38,777 nucleotides of DNA, taken from contig JAOMAI010000008.1 of the NCBI GenBank assembly GCA_028344155.1, positions 1 to 38,777 of the forward strand. Direction: 5' to 3'. The stretch comes from Candidatus Nitrosopelagicus sp. GTDB taxonomy: Archaea; Thermoproteota; Nitrososphaeria; Nitrososphaerales; Nitrosopumilaceae. Under the pieces are notes generated by a model. It saw only the letters and a program-made list of their open reading frames with translations. It was not told the DNA's origin and searched no databases. This document shows, in pieces, positions 9,336 to 18,122 of this stretch (its first letter is position 1; each line of letters opens with the position of its first letter). A program made the translations under genes and the position numbers.

Positions 9336-9776
9336 ATGATTGAATTTGATGACGAGATGAAAAATCTTGTAAATTTCCAAAAATTAGGTTATGTTGCAAC
9401 TGTCGCTTTAGATGGTACTCCAAATCTTTCGCCAAAAGGGACAATTGCAATTCTTGATGATTCAAGATTAGTATTTGCAAACATTAGATCTCCTCAAACA
9501 ATTGAAAATCTAACAAAAAACCCTTCAATTGAAATTAATGTGATAGATCCTTTTTCTCGTTTGGGGTATAGATTCAAAGGATTAGCTGAAATTCTCTCAG
9601 ATGGAGATGATTTCAAAAACATCCTTGATTATTTTGAGAAAAAAGGCATCAAAAGCAAAATTTCTCATGTAGTAGTAGTAGATGTGAAATCTTTTTCTGA
9701 AGTAACCTCTCCTTCATATGATTTAGGTATCAAAAAAGATGATTTAGTGAAAAAATGGAAAAAATATTATAACTAA
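9336..9776 (+). CDS. pyridoxamine 5'-phosphate oxidase-like FMN-binding protein
   Basis: LGYVATVALDGTPNLSPKGTIAILDDSRLVFANIRSPQTIENLTKNPSIEINVIDP matches split-barrel PPOX family pattern. Confidence 0.85.
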   Translation: MIEFDDEMKNLVNFQKLGYVATVALDGTPNLSPKGTIAILDDSRLVFANIRSPQTIENLTKNPSIEINVIDPFSRLGYRFKGLAEILSDGDDFKNILDYFEKKGIKSKISHVVVVDVKSFSEVTSPSYDLGIKKDDLVKKWKKYYN

Positions 9777-9778
9777 TG

Positions 9779-10462
9779 TTATAATTTCTTTTTTGTTTCG
9801 TTATGAGCCTTTCTTTCTTTATCTAATAATTGTCTGACAACCTCAAGCTCTTTTGTTGTATCTTGTAATCTTTTATTTGTTGTAGCAATTATTTGACTTG
9901 CTGCTTCAACCACATTCTTTGAATCATCCCCTTCGTTATTTTTTGTATCTGTCTTTTTCATTTCTCCTAATCTTTTTTTAAGAACTTCTAACTCATTTCT
10001 TCTTTGATTCAATTCTTCATCAATTTTCTTTTTTTGATTTTCTGAATCTGAAAAAAATGGCTGATTTTTCTTAATCTTCTCTTCTAATTCTTGATTAATT
10101 TCTATTTTTTTAGCAATATCATCTTGAATATTTTTTAATTCTATTTTTGAATCGCTAATATCTTTTGAAATATTATCTTTACTCTGATTGTTTATTCTTG
10201 TTTCGTTAGTATTTACTTGTGAAGTTCCATGTGCACGTAACTCTTTTTTTGATTGAATTATTTTGCCTACAATTTCGTCATATTCTTTTTTTGATAATTG
10301 AATTTTTTCTAGTATTGTACTCAATCTTTGATTCTTCTCTTGAATCTCACTTTCTAATTTTTCAATCTCACTTTCTGTTTCATCTTTAATTTTTTGTAGA
10401 TTGTCATTTGTTTCCTCATAAACATTAACATCCTCCTTTTTTGTTTTTTTAAATAATCCCAT
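9779..10462 (-). CDS. long coiled-coil protein
   Basis: Heptad-rich, Glu/Lys/Gln-rich sequence throughout (e.g. ESEIEKLESEIQEKNQRLSTILEKIQLSKKEYDEIVGKIIQSKKEL). Confidence 0.75.
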   Translation of the reverse strand: MGLFKKTKKEDVNVYEETNDNLQKIKDETESEIEKLESEIQEKNQRLSTILEKIQLSKKEYDEIVGKIIQSKKELRAHGTSQVNTNETRINNQSKDNISKDISDSKIELKNIQDDIAKKIEINQELEEKIKKNQPFFSDSENQKKKIDEELNQRRNELEVLKKRLGEMKKTDTKNNEGDDSKNVVEAASQIIATTNKRLQDTTKELEVVRQLLDKERKAHNETKKKL

Positions 10463-10470
10463 TCTAACTT

Positions 10471-10668
10471 TTAGATCCGTTTTGCCTTTTTAATAAATCT
10501 CACATAGAATCCTCCTGCTCCGACTATTATTCCGAAGATTAAACATACAATTCCTAATTCTGGGTTATCTGTGTGTAAATTTGGTGCTAAAAACAACAAC
10601 AATGCTCCAAAAATTATTAGAAAAAATCCTCCGCCTTTTTTCTGTCTATTATGTTCGTTATGGGCCAT
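10471..10668 (-). CDS. small membrane protein (two TM segments)
   Basis: MAHNEHNRQKKGGGFFLIIFGALLLFLAPNLHTDNPELGIVCLIFGIIVGAGGFYVRFIKKAKRI. Confidence 0.75.
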   Translation of the reverse strand: MAHNEHNRQKKGGGFFLIIFGALLLFLAPNLHTDNPELGIVCLIFGIIVGAGGFYVRFIKKAKRI

Positions 10669-12258
10669 TTATTTCACGTATTTACCAATTTTCTCTGCTA
10701 CGTTATTTTTTCCAATATCTAAAATGAATGGGCCTATTTTTGGTCCTCTAGTAGTTGATAGAATAATTTGGTATAGTACTTTGAAGAAATCTTTTGGTTC
10801 TATGTCGTCACCTTTTGCAATTTGATATATCTCATTTTGTAAATCTTCAATCTCTTCATCTTTTTCTAAAAGAATAATCAGTTTACTTAGTGCACCTTTG
10901 ATCTTTGAATCTATATCGATATCAATTTCATCTGATATATCAAACTCATCTGCAAAGTTTCCTGCCATTTCAATTAATTTATCAATCTCAGCTGATGTTT
11001 CTTTTATTGCATGATAATCGATTAATTTTTTATTTATTCTTGAAACTCTATCTTCTTTGAAAATCTTAGATAATTCTAAAAGAAGTCTATAACTTACTTG
11101 GGCTGGCATCTGCTTTGGAGGCGTTAACAGATTCACATATTCATACAATCCTTTTGATTTTATCAATTTTGCTTCATTATCAATTTTAATTTTTCCAAAA
11201 AATATTTTCTCTAATTCATTATATTCATCCATGAGTGATGGTATGTCTTCAAAACCCAATTCTCTTGCACCTGTGATTCTCTTGTATAGTAACAATAGTA
11301 TTGATTCTGGTGTTCCAAATTTCAACCATGTTTGAGATGTTACGACATTACCAAGTGATTTTGATATTTTCTTTCCACCTTTATCCAAAAACATTTCATA
11401 TTTTATGTGATGTGGATGTGGGAAATTCAAAACATCATCTGCAACCCAATCATTCACTTTGACTGAATCCATGATATCTTTTCCATATGCTTCGAATCTA
11501 ATATCAAATGCACTCCACCTTGCGGCAAATTCCACTTTCCATGCTAATTTTCCAAGATCTTTTTTAATATCGGCTTCTCCTTCATGTCCACAACCTTTGA
11601 TAATTTTTCCACCAATTTCTGCGTCGCAACATTTGTAACGAACTTTTCTTTCATCAGATAAATACTCTGTTGCTTCTGCAACATACAGTCTGTTACATTG
11701 TGCACATACTGGAAAATATGGTAAGAATTTTTGATATTTTTCTTGTCCAACTAAATCTTCAATTTTGGCTCCAATTCTTTCACTCTGTGTTAAGATTGTG
11801 TGAATCTGTTCTTGCAGTAAGCCCTCTTTGTAGGTATCTCTTGCTCTTTTGAAGGTGTATTCTATTCCTAATTTCTCTAATCCATCCAAAAGCCTACTGC
11901 TCATATTCATTCCATATGATTCATGTTCTCCTGTATGATCTGGTATTAGCGATACTGGTTTTCCAATATGTTCTTCAAGCGAATCTGGAAATCCTGCTGG
12001 AATTTTTCTTAATCCATCAAGATCATCTGAATATGCAATTAATTCTGATTTGTATCCCATATTTTCTAAAGCAAGTTTTACTCCGTATGCTCTAACGGCA
12101 TCTCCTAAACTGCCGATGTGAGGAATACCTGATGCACCTAATCCACTTTCAACTCTGATTAAACTTGTATCTCTACCCAACTGTTCTTCTCTTTCAATTA
12201 ATTCAGATGCTAGTTTGTCAATCCATGTACCTTTTCCTATAACATTTTGTTCAGACAT
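10669..12258 (-). CDS. lysK: lysyl-tRNA synthetase, class I
   Basis: HIGH-like PHIGSLGD, KMSKS-like KKISKSLGNVV, length 529 aa, class I LysRS-type domains. Confidence 0.93.
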   Translation of the reverse strand: MSEQNVIGKGTWIDKLASELIEREEQLGRDTSLIRVESGLGASGIPHIGSLGDAVRAYGVKLALENMGYKSELIAYSDDLDGLRKIPAGFPDSLEEHIGKPVSLIPDHTGEHESYGMNMSSRLLDGLEKLGIEYTFKRARDTYKEGLLQEQIHTILTQSERIGAKIEDLVGQEKYQKFLPYFPVCAQCNRLYVAEATEYLSDERKVRYKCCDAEIGGKIIKGCGHEGEADIKKDLGKLAWKVEFAARWSAFDIRFEAYGKDIMDSVKVNDWVADDVLNFPHPHHIKYEMFLDKGGKKISKSLGNVVTSQTWLKFGTPESILLLLYKRITGARELGFEDIPSLMDEYNELEKIFFGKIKIDNEAKLIKSKGLYEYVNLLTPPKQMPAQVSYRLLLELSKIFKEDRVSRINKKLIDYHAIKETSAEIDKLIEMAGNFADEFDISDEIDIDIDSKIKGALSKLIILLEKDEEIEDLQNEIYQIAKGDDIEPKDFFKVLYQIILSTTRGPKIGPFILDIGKNNVAEKIGKYVK

Positions 12259-12264
12259 ATTTTA

Positions 12265-13845
12265 TCACAACTCCTTTGCCATATACGGTCCATTATTTTT
12301 ATAATTTAATTTTCTATAATATTCTCTTGTACCTACTGCACTGATAACACATAATTTGTTTGATGATAGATCTGTTGCAGCAATTTCCTCTGCTTTCATC
12401 ATTAATCTTTTTCCAATTCCTTGATGTTGAAAGCTAAATTCTTCTTGCTCACCAATACCCACTGCTTTTCCTAGTACGTGTAGTTCTCTCACAATTGATG
12501 TTTTATCGGTAATTTCCTCTCTATGTGCATTTTGACTAGGTTTTCGTAGTCTCAAAAATCCATATGTTAAGTCATTTTCATCATTAAATGACAAAAATAC
12601 CTCTTTTCCACCACATGCCTCGTAATCTATTCTTTCTAATTTTAATTCTGAAAATTCTTTTTTATTATTCAAACCTGCTTCTCTACATCTAATACATTTG
12701 CATGATGTTCCTTGTTTTTCTAATTCCTGATGAACCTTTTGTCTTAAATTTCCCATCTTTGGACCATCAATAATTTCATCTGTTGTTATTTCTCGTTGAA
12801 CTCTCATGATTCGAACCCATTTTGGAACTATTTTTTTAGATTCAGTTAAAACATTAATCATATCTTCTGTTGAATACGGTTTGTAATTTCCTAATTTATA
12901 ATCATCATAAAGTGGAGTATCTTTTAAAACTAAAGCTGGATAAATTTTTAGCATATCTGGTTTGAATTCTTTCATCTCGAATAATTTTTTAAAATCCGCA
13001 ATGTCTTCTTTTGGACTCATAGTTGGAAGTCCTGGCATCATATGTGCAACAACTTTGTATCCTGCATCTTTTGCAATTTGAAATGAACTTATCACTTGTT
13101 GTAAATTATGACCTCTATTCACAATATTGTAAACTCGTTCAGTTAGACTTTGAACACCAATTTCTACTCTGGTTGTTCCATAATCTAGCATCATATCCAC
13201 ATGTTTTTGTTGACAATAATCTGGTTTCGTTTCTATTGTGAAACCAACATTTCGCATTTTTGCTTTTTCATTATTTCTTTTTGCATCTTCTAAACTACTT
13301 GATTCAAATCCATTAATTGCATCATAACATGATTTTATGAAATTTCGTTGATATTCATCTGGCATAAACAGAAACGTCCCTCCTACGATAACTAACTCTA
13401 ATTTTGTAGGATCATGACCAAATGCGATTAATTGTTCAATTCTTCTTTTTATCTGAGTTCCAGGTTCATAATCATCCTCTATTGCACTAAGTGTCACCGG
13501 TTCTTTTCCTGTGTAGCTGTTTGGAGTATTGATCTCTGTTCCTCCGGGGCAAAAAGTACATCTTCCATGTGGGCATGCAAACGGTTTTGGCATTATTGCA
13601 ATGACTGTTACTCCTGAAGCTGATTTGACCGGTTTTTTTAGCAAAACTTTCTGAAGCTTTAAGAATTGTTCTTCGGTTGCAGATGATAATATTTCTGAAT
13701 TTCTAGGTAGTCGTTCTAGTGCATATTTTGCACATACTTCTTTTATTTCATTTTTAATTTGACTCTTTACTGGATTATCAATTTGAGATAATTTCTCACA
13801 AATTTCTTTACACGCATGTAAAAAATCCTCACTTAATTTCTGCAT
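12265..13845 (-). CDS. elp3: Elp3 homologue (radical SAM + GNAT; tRNA U34 carboxymethylation)
   Basis: CPHGRCTFCPGG radical SAM Cys cluster; C-terminal GNAT region QHQGIGKRLMMKAEEIA...VGTREYYRKLNYKNNGPYMAKEL. Confidence 0.95.
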   Translation of the reverse strand: MQKLSEDFLHACKEICEKLSQIDNPVKSQIKNEIKEVCAKYALERLPRNSEILSSATEEQFLKLQKVLLKKPVKSASGVTVIAIMPKPFACPHGRCTFCPGGTEINTPNSYTGKEPVTLSAIEDDYEPGTQIKRRIEQLIAFGHDPTKLELVIVGGTFLFMPDEYQRNFIKSCYDAINGFESSSLEDAKRNNEKAKMRNVGFTIETKPDYCQQKHVDMMLDYGTTRVEIGVQSLTERVYNIVNRGHNLQQVISSFQIAKDAGYKVVAHMMPGLPTMSPKEDIADFKKLFEMKEFKPDMLKIYPALVLKDTPLYDDYKLGNYKPYSTEDMINVLTESKKIVPKWVRIMRVQREITTDEIIDGPKMGNLRQKVHQELEKQGTSCKCIRCREAGLNNKKEFSELKLERIDYEACGGKEVFLSFNDENDLTYGFLRLRKPSQNAHREEITDKTSIVRELHVLGKAVGIGEQEEFSFQHQGIGKRLMMKAEEIAATDLSSNKLCVISAVGTREYYRKLNYKNNGPYMAKEL

Positions 13846-13889
13846 GCTTTATGCAAATCGATGCAACATAAAATGGTTTAAATGATATT

Positions 13890-14345
13890 TTACTTCCGCT
13901 TAGGAGCTACTTTCTTTTTACTTGCTTTCCGCTTAGGAGCTACTTTCTTTTTACTTGCTTTCCGCTTAGGAGCTACTTTCTTTTTACTTGCCTTTTTTCT
14001 AGATGGTTTTTTGATTTGTTTTTTTAATGATTCTAACTCGTCAGTTAAAGTTACCATCTCTTTGAGTACTTGCAATTCCTCTCTTAATGCTGATACTTGT
14101 TTCTCAAACTCTGCTTTCTTTTTTATTTCATCTTCTGATTGATTTTTTGCAGCTGATGAAGCTTGAACTTGTGCAGCAGATTCATTTTGAACTTTTTCCG
14201 CATCTTCAACTTTTTGTGTTCTTTCTTCCTCGCTCATTGGAGTTTCTTCATATTGGTCTAATTCCACTTCCTTCTTTTTTGCTAATCTTTCTAGATAGTC
14301 TTTTTCATACTCTGAACGTATCTCTTCTCTAGACTTATCGCTCAT
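13890..14345 (-). CDS. coiled-coil protein with Lys/Arg/Ala/Pro-rich histone H1-like C-terminal tail
   Basis: Acidic/coiled-coil N-terminus; tail KKASKKKVAPKRKASKKKVAPKRKASKKKVAPKRK. Confidence 0.75.
   Translation of the reverse strand: MSDKSREEIRSEYEKDYLERLAKKKEVELDQYEETPMSEEERTQKVEDAEKVQNESAAQVQASSAAKNQSEDEIKKKAEFEKQVSALREELQVLKEMVTLTDELESLKKQIKKPSRKKASKKKVAPKRKASKKKVAPKRKASKKKVAPKRK
13894..13992. repeat. 33-bp tandem repeat, 3 copies (third differs by one terminal base)
   Basis: Unit ttccgcttaggagctactttctttttacttgct at 13894, 13927 and 13960; in frame inside the ORF 13890-14345. Confidence 0.95.
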
Positions 14346-14415
14346 GGATGTTTTCTGAACCGGTATGATTTAAATAATTTTTAAAAATAGTTTGCACTGA
14401 ACATTTGCATATTCT

Positions 14416-15642
14416 CTAATTATCCTCTGTTTTCACTGCAACTTCTCTTCTATAATCCATCTTCAACCAAATTGGTGTGATTATAGTTGTGACTGCTACC
14501 ATGAGAACGATCGTTGTGTATACATCTCCTGTTAGTACTCCTGATGATAATCCAACTCCTGCAACAATCAATCCCACTTCTCCTCTTGAAATCATTCCTA
14601 TTCCTACTCTCATTCCTGCTGCTTTATTTTTCAAAAATAGAATTGATGGTAATCCACATCCAAATAATTTAGTTGCAATTGCAATTGCAATTACAACTGC
14701 ACTTAACATTAACACATCGAGGTTTACCGTTCTAAAGTCTACTTGCGCACCAATTATTGCAAAGAACAATGGCGCAAAAATCAATCCTATCCTACTAATG
14801 AAATTCTCTATTTTCTCAAATACTTTTGTGGCTGAAAGAGCCATTCCTACCGCAAATGCTCCTACAATTGGAGATAATCCCAACATACCTGCAATTGCTG
14901 CAGCACCAAAGAATGATGCAGTTGCTATTCCCTCTACACTTCCTGTTGCTTTCCAAATTCTAGGTGTGATAACTTTTGGAATTACGAAAATGGCTGTAAT
15001 TAATATCGCTGCAAAGAATCCTAATACCTTAAGAATCGTAAATGTAACATCTACCAAATCAATATTGTCTATTGCTTCTGCACCTCCAAATGATGTAACG
15101 ACAGATAATACTGCAATTGCCAAAATATCATCTACGACTGCTGCTGCAATAATTAAACGAGCTTCTGGTGATTTAATCTTATTAAACTCCTTTAGTACTT
15201 GAATTGAAATTGCTATACTAGTTGCAGTAAGTGCGGTTGCAATCATCATTGCTTGTAATGCGTCAAATCCAAATGCTTGAAATACTAAAAGTCCTGCAAA
15301 GAATGGAACTACTACACCTAGTGTTCCTACTGTAAATGATGCCTTTCCACCACGTAAAAATTCTTTTGGTGTCATCTCTAATCCTGCCATAAACAAAATT
15401 ACAATTGCACCAATCTCTCCAAGTGTTCTAAGTTCTGGTCCGATTTGTAAAATTGATTCTCCTGTATCTGGATGAAGCAAAAATGCTCCTAGTGCAAATG
15501 GTCCAATAATCATTCCTGCCAATAATTCTCCTAGCACGATTGGCAGCTTTATTCTACTGAATAATTCGCCCATTAGCTTTGCAGCTGCTAGTAAGATTCC
15601 TACTGCAATGATAACTTCAATGAAGCCTGCTTCTGCCGCCAT
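14416..15642 (-). CDS. CPA2-family cation:proton antiporter (Kef/NapA-like)
   Basis: Multi-TM with LPIVLGELLAGMIIGP, VILFMAGLEMTPKEF, AAAVVDDILAIAVLS, GEVGLIVAGVGL. Confidence 0.92.
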   Translation of the reverse strand: MAAEAGFIEVIIAVGILLAAAKLMGELFSRIKLPIVLGELLAGMIIGPFALGAFLLHPDTGESILQIGPELRTLGEIGAIVILFMAGLEMTPKEFLRGGKASFTVGTLGVVVPFFAGLLVFQAFGFDALQAMMIATALTATSIAISIQVLKEFNKIKSPEARLIIAAAVVDDILAIAVLSVVTSFGGAEAIDNIDLVDVTFTILKVLGFFAAILITAIFVIPKVITPRIWKATGSVEGIATASFFGAAAIAGMLGLSPIVGAFAVGMALSATKVFEKIENFISRIGLIFAPLFFAIIGAQVDFRTVNLDVLMLSAVVIAIAIATKLFGCGLPSILFLKNKAAGMRVGIGMISRGEVGLIVAGVGLSSGVLTGDVYTTIVLMVAVTTIITPIWLKMDYRREVAVKTEDN

Positions 15643-15713
15643 TATCTAATATTTTTAGAATTACGTCATATAAGCCAAATCTAGTAAAATTTTCTAAGAC
15701 AAGATGTTATTTT

Positions 15714-16742
15714 CTATGCAATTTTCAATTTATTAATAAAAACGCCCTTGTTTTTGCTAATTCTGCCAATTTCATAAGATTTCATCTTGTATTTGTTGAA
15801 AATTTTATGGATATTTTTGACTTGATTTTCTGGTGAAATTATACAAAATCCTACTCCCATGTTGAATGTTTTGTACATCTCTTCATTTTTCACTCCTGTA
15901 TCTTCAATTAATTGCATTAATGCTGGAGTCTTTGGCATGTTATCCAAATGATATCCTATTTTCTTCAATCTCAATAATTTTGTAAATGATCCTCCTGTAA
16001 TGTGTGCTAATCCGTTTATCTTACATTTCTTTAGTGCCTCTAAAACTGGCTTTACATAAATCTCGGTTGGACGTAAAAGTGCGTTACCTAAATTTCCAAC
16101 TCCTTTGATGTTATCTTTGACTGAATATTTTGACAAAAGTGCTTTTCGTGCTAATGAATATCCGTTTGAATGTAAACCTGAACTTTGTATTCCGATAATT
16201 ACATCATTTGGTTTTATTTTATCTCCCAAGACCATCTCTTTTTTTGAAAGCATTCCTACAACCATTCCTGCAAGGTCAAATCCAAAACCTTTGCCTGAAA
16301 TCAAGTCGGACATTATTGCTGTCTCTCCTCCCACAATTGGCATCGCTGATTTTTTTGCACCCTTTACCAATCCTGATACAATTTGTTTGAATATTTTCTG
16401 ATCATTTTTGTTTGCGGCAATATAATCTACAAATGATATTGGTGTTGCACCTATACAGATTATATCATTAACATTCATTGCAATACAATCTATTCCGATT
16501 GTATCATATTTTTTCAACATATTTGAAATAATCACCTTTGTACCAACACCGTCTGTATGTGTTGCTAATAATTTTCCTCCAGGAATTTCAACAATACCTG
16601 CATAATGACCAAAACCATGTTTCATCTTGGCCATTTTTTGTAGATTATGTGTTGATTCTATTAATTTACCAATTGCTCGTTGACTTTTTTTAATCTCCGA
16701 AATGTCAACTCCTGCTTTTTTGTAAGTTATTGCCATATCCAT
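15714..16742 (-). CDS. purM: phosphoribosylformylglycinamidine cyclo-ligase
   Basis: TYKKAGVDI, THTDGVGTKVII, IGIDCIAMNVNDIICIGATPISFVDYIA, GLHSNGYSLARK, ITGGSFTKLLRL. Confidence 0.95.
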   Translation of the reverse strand: MDMAITYKKAGVDISEIKKSQRAIGKLIESTHNLQKMAKMKHGFGHYAGIVEIPGGKLLATHTDGVGTKVIISNMLKKYDTIGIDCIAMNVNDIICIGATPISFVDYIAANKNDQKIFKQIVSGLVKGAKKSAMPIVGGETAIMSDLISGKGFGFDLAGMVVGMLSKKEMVLGDKIKPNDVIIGIQSSGLHSNGYSLARKALLSKYSVKDNIKGVGNLGNALLRPTEIYVKPVLEALKKCKINGLAHITGGSFTKLLRLKKIGYHLDNMPKTPALMQLIEDTGVKNEEMYKTFNMGVGFCIISPENQVKNIHKIFNKYKMKSYEIGRISKNKGVFINKLKIA

Positions 16743-16746
16743 TCAC

Positions 16747-17472
16747 CTACATGTACATATTTGAATCAATTTTTTTATGTTCTGAATATTTATCCGATAA
16801 TTCTCTCAAATCTACACCAATCTGTTTTTTTTGTTTCTTTAAATTTTTAGTATTAATCTCAGTTTCATACACTCTATTTACTGCGTCAATAATTGTGGCT
16901 GCAGCTAGAGGATCTGGAGTTGCTTCATTAGCTTTTACAAGTAATGTAATGCCTCTGATTTTTCTAATCAGACATTCATTTAGTATTCCACCTGAAATTC
17001 CTGTTATGAATCCTTGAGGAATCATCTGGATGTCGTTTTCTTCCATAACTCTACACAAATCAACCTCTGCTGCAAAAAATGCATTTCCGTCATGTTTTTT
17101 ATCTGCAACTCCGTCAAGTACTATTATTTCATTTGAGCCTTTTTTCTCCGCCCAATCTAAAATTGCCATGGCGATATTGTAAATCCCATCTTCACTGATT
17201 ATTATTTCACAAATTATTGCACAGATACTTCCATCATTGTTTGAATAAATTCGAAATGGATGTCTTAGTCTACCTTGCATGAATACTGTTGATGGTGGTA
17301 AGTGTTTTGAACGTAGAAATCCTATCTCTTTCATATCTAATTCATTTATCATATGATCTACTGCTATAGTTCCGACCAGTCCTGCTCCCACAAACCCGAC
17401 AAAAATGGTAGGGTTTTTTAATTTATTATCCCCTAGTTCATAGATCTCTGCTTCTGGTATGTTAGATTGCAT
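16747..17472 (-). CDS. PAC2 family (proteasome assembly chaperone-like) protein
   Basis: FVGFVGAGLVGTIAVDHMINEL...PGGILN-like GISGGILNECLIRKIRGITLLVKANEATPDPLAAATIIDAVNR. Confidence 0.88.
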   Translation of the reverse strand: MQSNIPEAEIYELGDNKLKNPTIFVGFVGAGLVGTIAVDHMINELDMKEIGFLRSKHLPPSTVFMQGRLRHPFRIYSNNDGSICAIICEIIISEDGIYNIAMAILDWAEKKGSNEIIVLDGVADKKHDGNAFFAAEVDLCRVMEENDIQMIPQGFITGISGGILNECLIRKIRGITLLVKANEATPDPLAAATIIDAVNRVYETEINTKNLKKQKKQIGVDLRELSDKYSEHKKIDSNMYM

Positions 17473-17523
17473 TGTTTTATTGATTATGTTTTGTTTAATT
17501 ACTTGTTCGCTTGATGAAGAAAT

Positions 17524-17607
17524 ATGTCTCGTGGAATGATTCGTATAATTATTTTTGGAACTGGTTCTATACTGTTTGTTTTGTTATATGCATCACGAAT
17601 ATTTTGA
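17524..17607 (+). CDS. putative 27-aa single-TM microprotein
   Basis: MSRGMIRIIIFGTGSILFVLLYASRIF, ATG 17524 to TGA 17607; fills the gap between divergent PAC2 gene and convergent HTH gene. Confidence 0.35.
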   Translation: MSRGMIRIIIFGTGSILFVLLYASRIF

Positions 17608-17608
17608 T

Positions 17609-17956
17609 CTAATTCTTCTCATTTATTGTAAACAAATCAAGCATAATTCTTCCTTTTTCTGTAATTGTATAGATCATATTTGATCCTACTCTCTTTTTTT
17701 CTATGAATTTGTATTCTACACAAAAATGTAGATAATTCAGAAAAGATTTTTTCATTCGTATCTTTGATTTTGAATATAAATCTGAAAATGTCATTGGGTT
17801 TGAGTTTAATTGATATAATAATTTCAATAGGGAAAGTGTATTGAATTCCTTTGTTTTTGCTCTAACTGCGTCTAACACTTGTTCATCTCGTTGAATTATG
17901 AATCCTTCAAATCGTTCTGCCACTTCTAGTGGTACATATGTTAGTCTTGCTCTCAT
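17609..17956 (-). CDS. winged-helix transcriptional regulator
   Basis: LSLLKLLYQLNSNPMTFSDLYSKSKIRMKKSFLNYLHFCVEYKFIEKKRVGSNMIYTITEKGRIML, typical archaeal wHTH. Confidence 0.8.
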   Translation of the reverse strand: MRARLTYVPLEVAERFEGFIIQRDEQVLDAVRAKTKEFNTLSLLKLLYQLNSNPMTFSDLYSKSKIRMKKSFLNYLHFCVEYKFIEKKRVGSNMIYTITEKGRIMLDLFTINEKN

Positions 17957-17963
17957 ACAGTAT

Positions 17964-17974
17964 AGTACCGTACT
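17964..17974. promoter_or_regulatory. inverted repeat AGTAC-C-GTACT just upstream of the HTH gene start; candidate operator
   Basis: Perfect 5-bp arms around a single C, 8 nt upstream of the regulator's ATG. Confidence 0.4.
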
Positions 17975-18122
17975 TTACCATATTAAGGTTAAGTCATGCA
18001 TTGTTGAGCTATTTGATCAGATTTACTAAACTTGGACAAATCTTGATATCTATTTTCCTTGTTAGAATTGTGAATTATAGAGAAGGAATGTGATTTAAAC
18101 AAGATATCTTGGCATAGTTGTT

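Noticed and set aside
13882-14142. Plus-strand ORF with FRLGATFFLLA repeats
   Set aside because: Antisense reading of the 33-bp repeats in the basic-tail gene; the repeats explain the apparent pattern.
14477-15202. 241-aa plus-strand ORF antisense to the CPA2 antiporter
   Set aside because: Ile/Thr/Asn/Pro-rich low-complexity translation typical of the reverse complement of a membrane-protein gene; the minus-strand gene is clearly recognisable.
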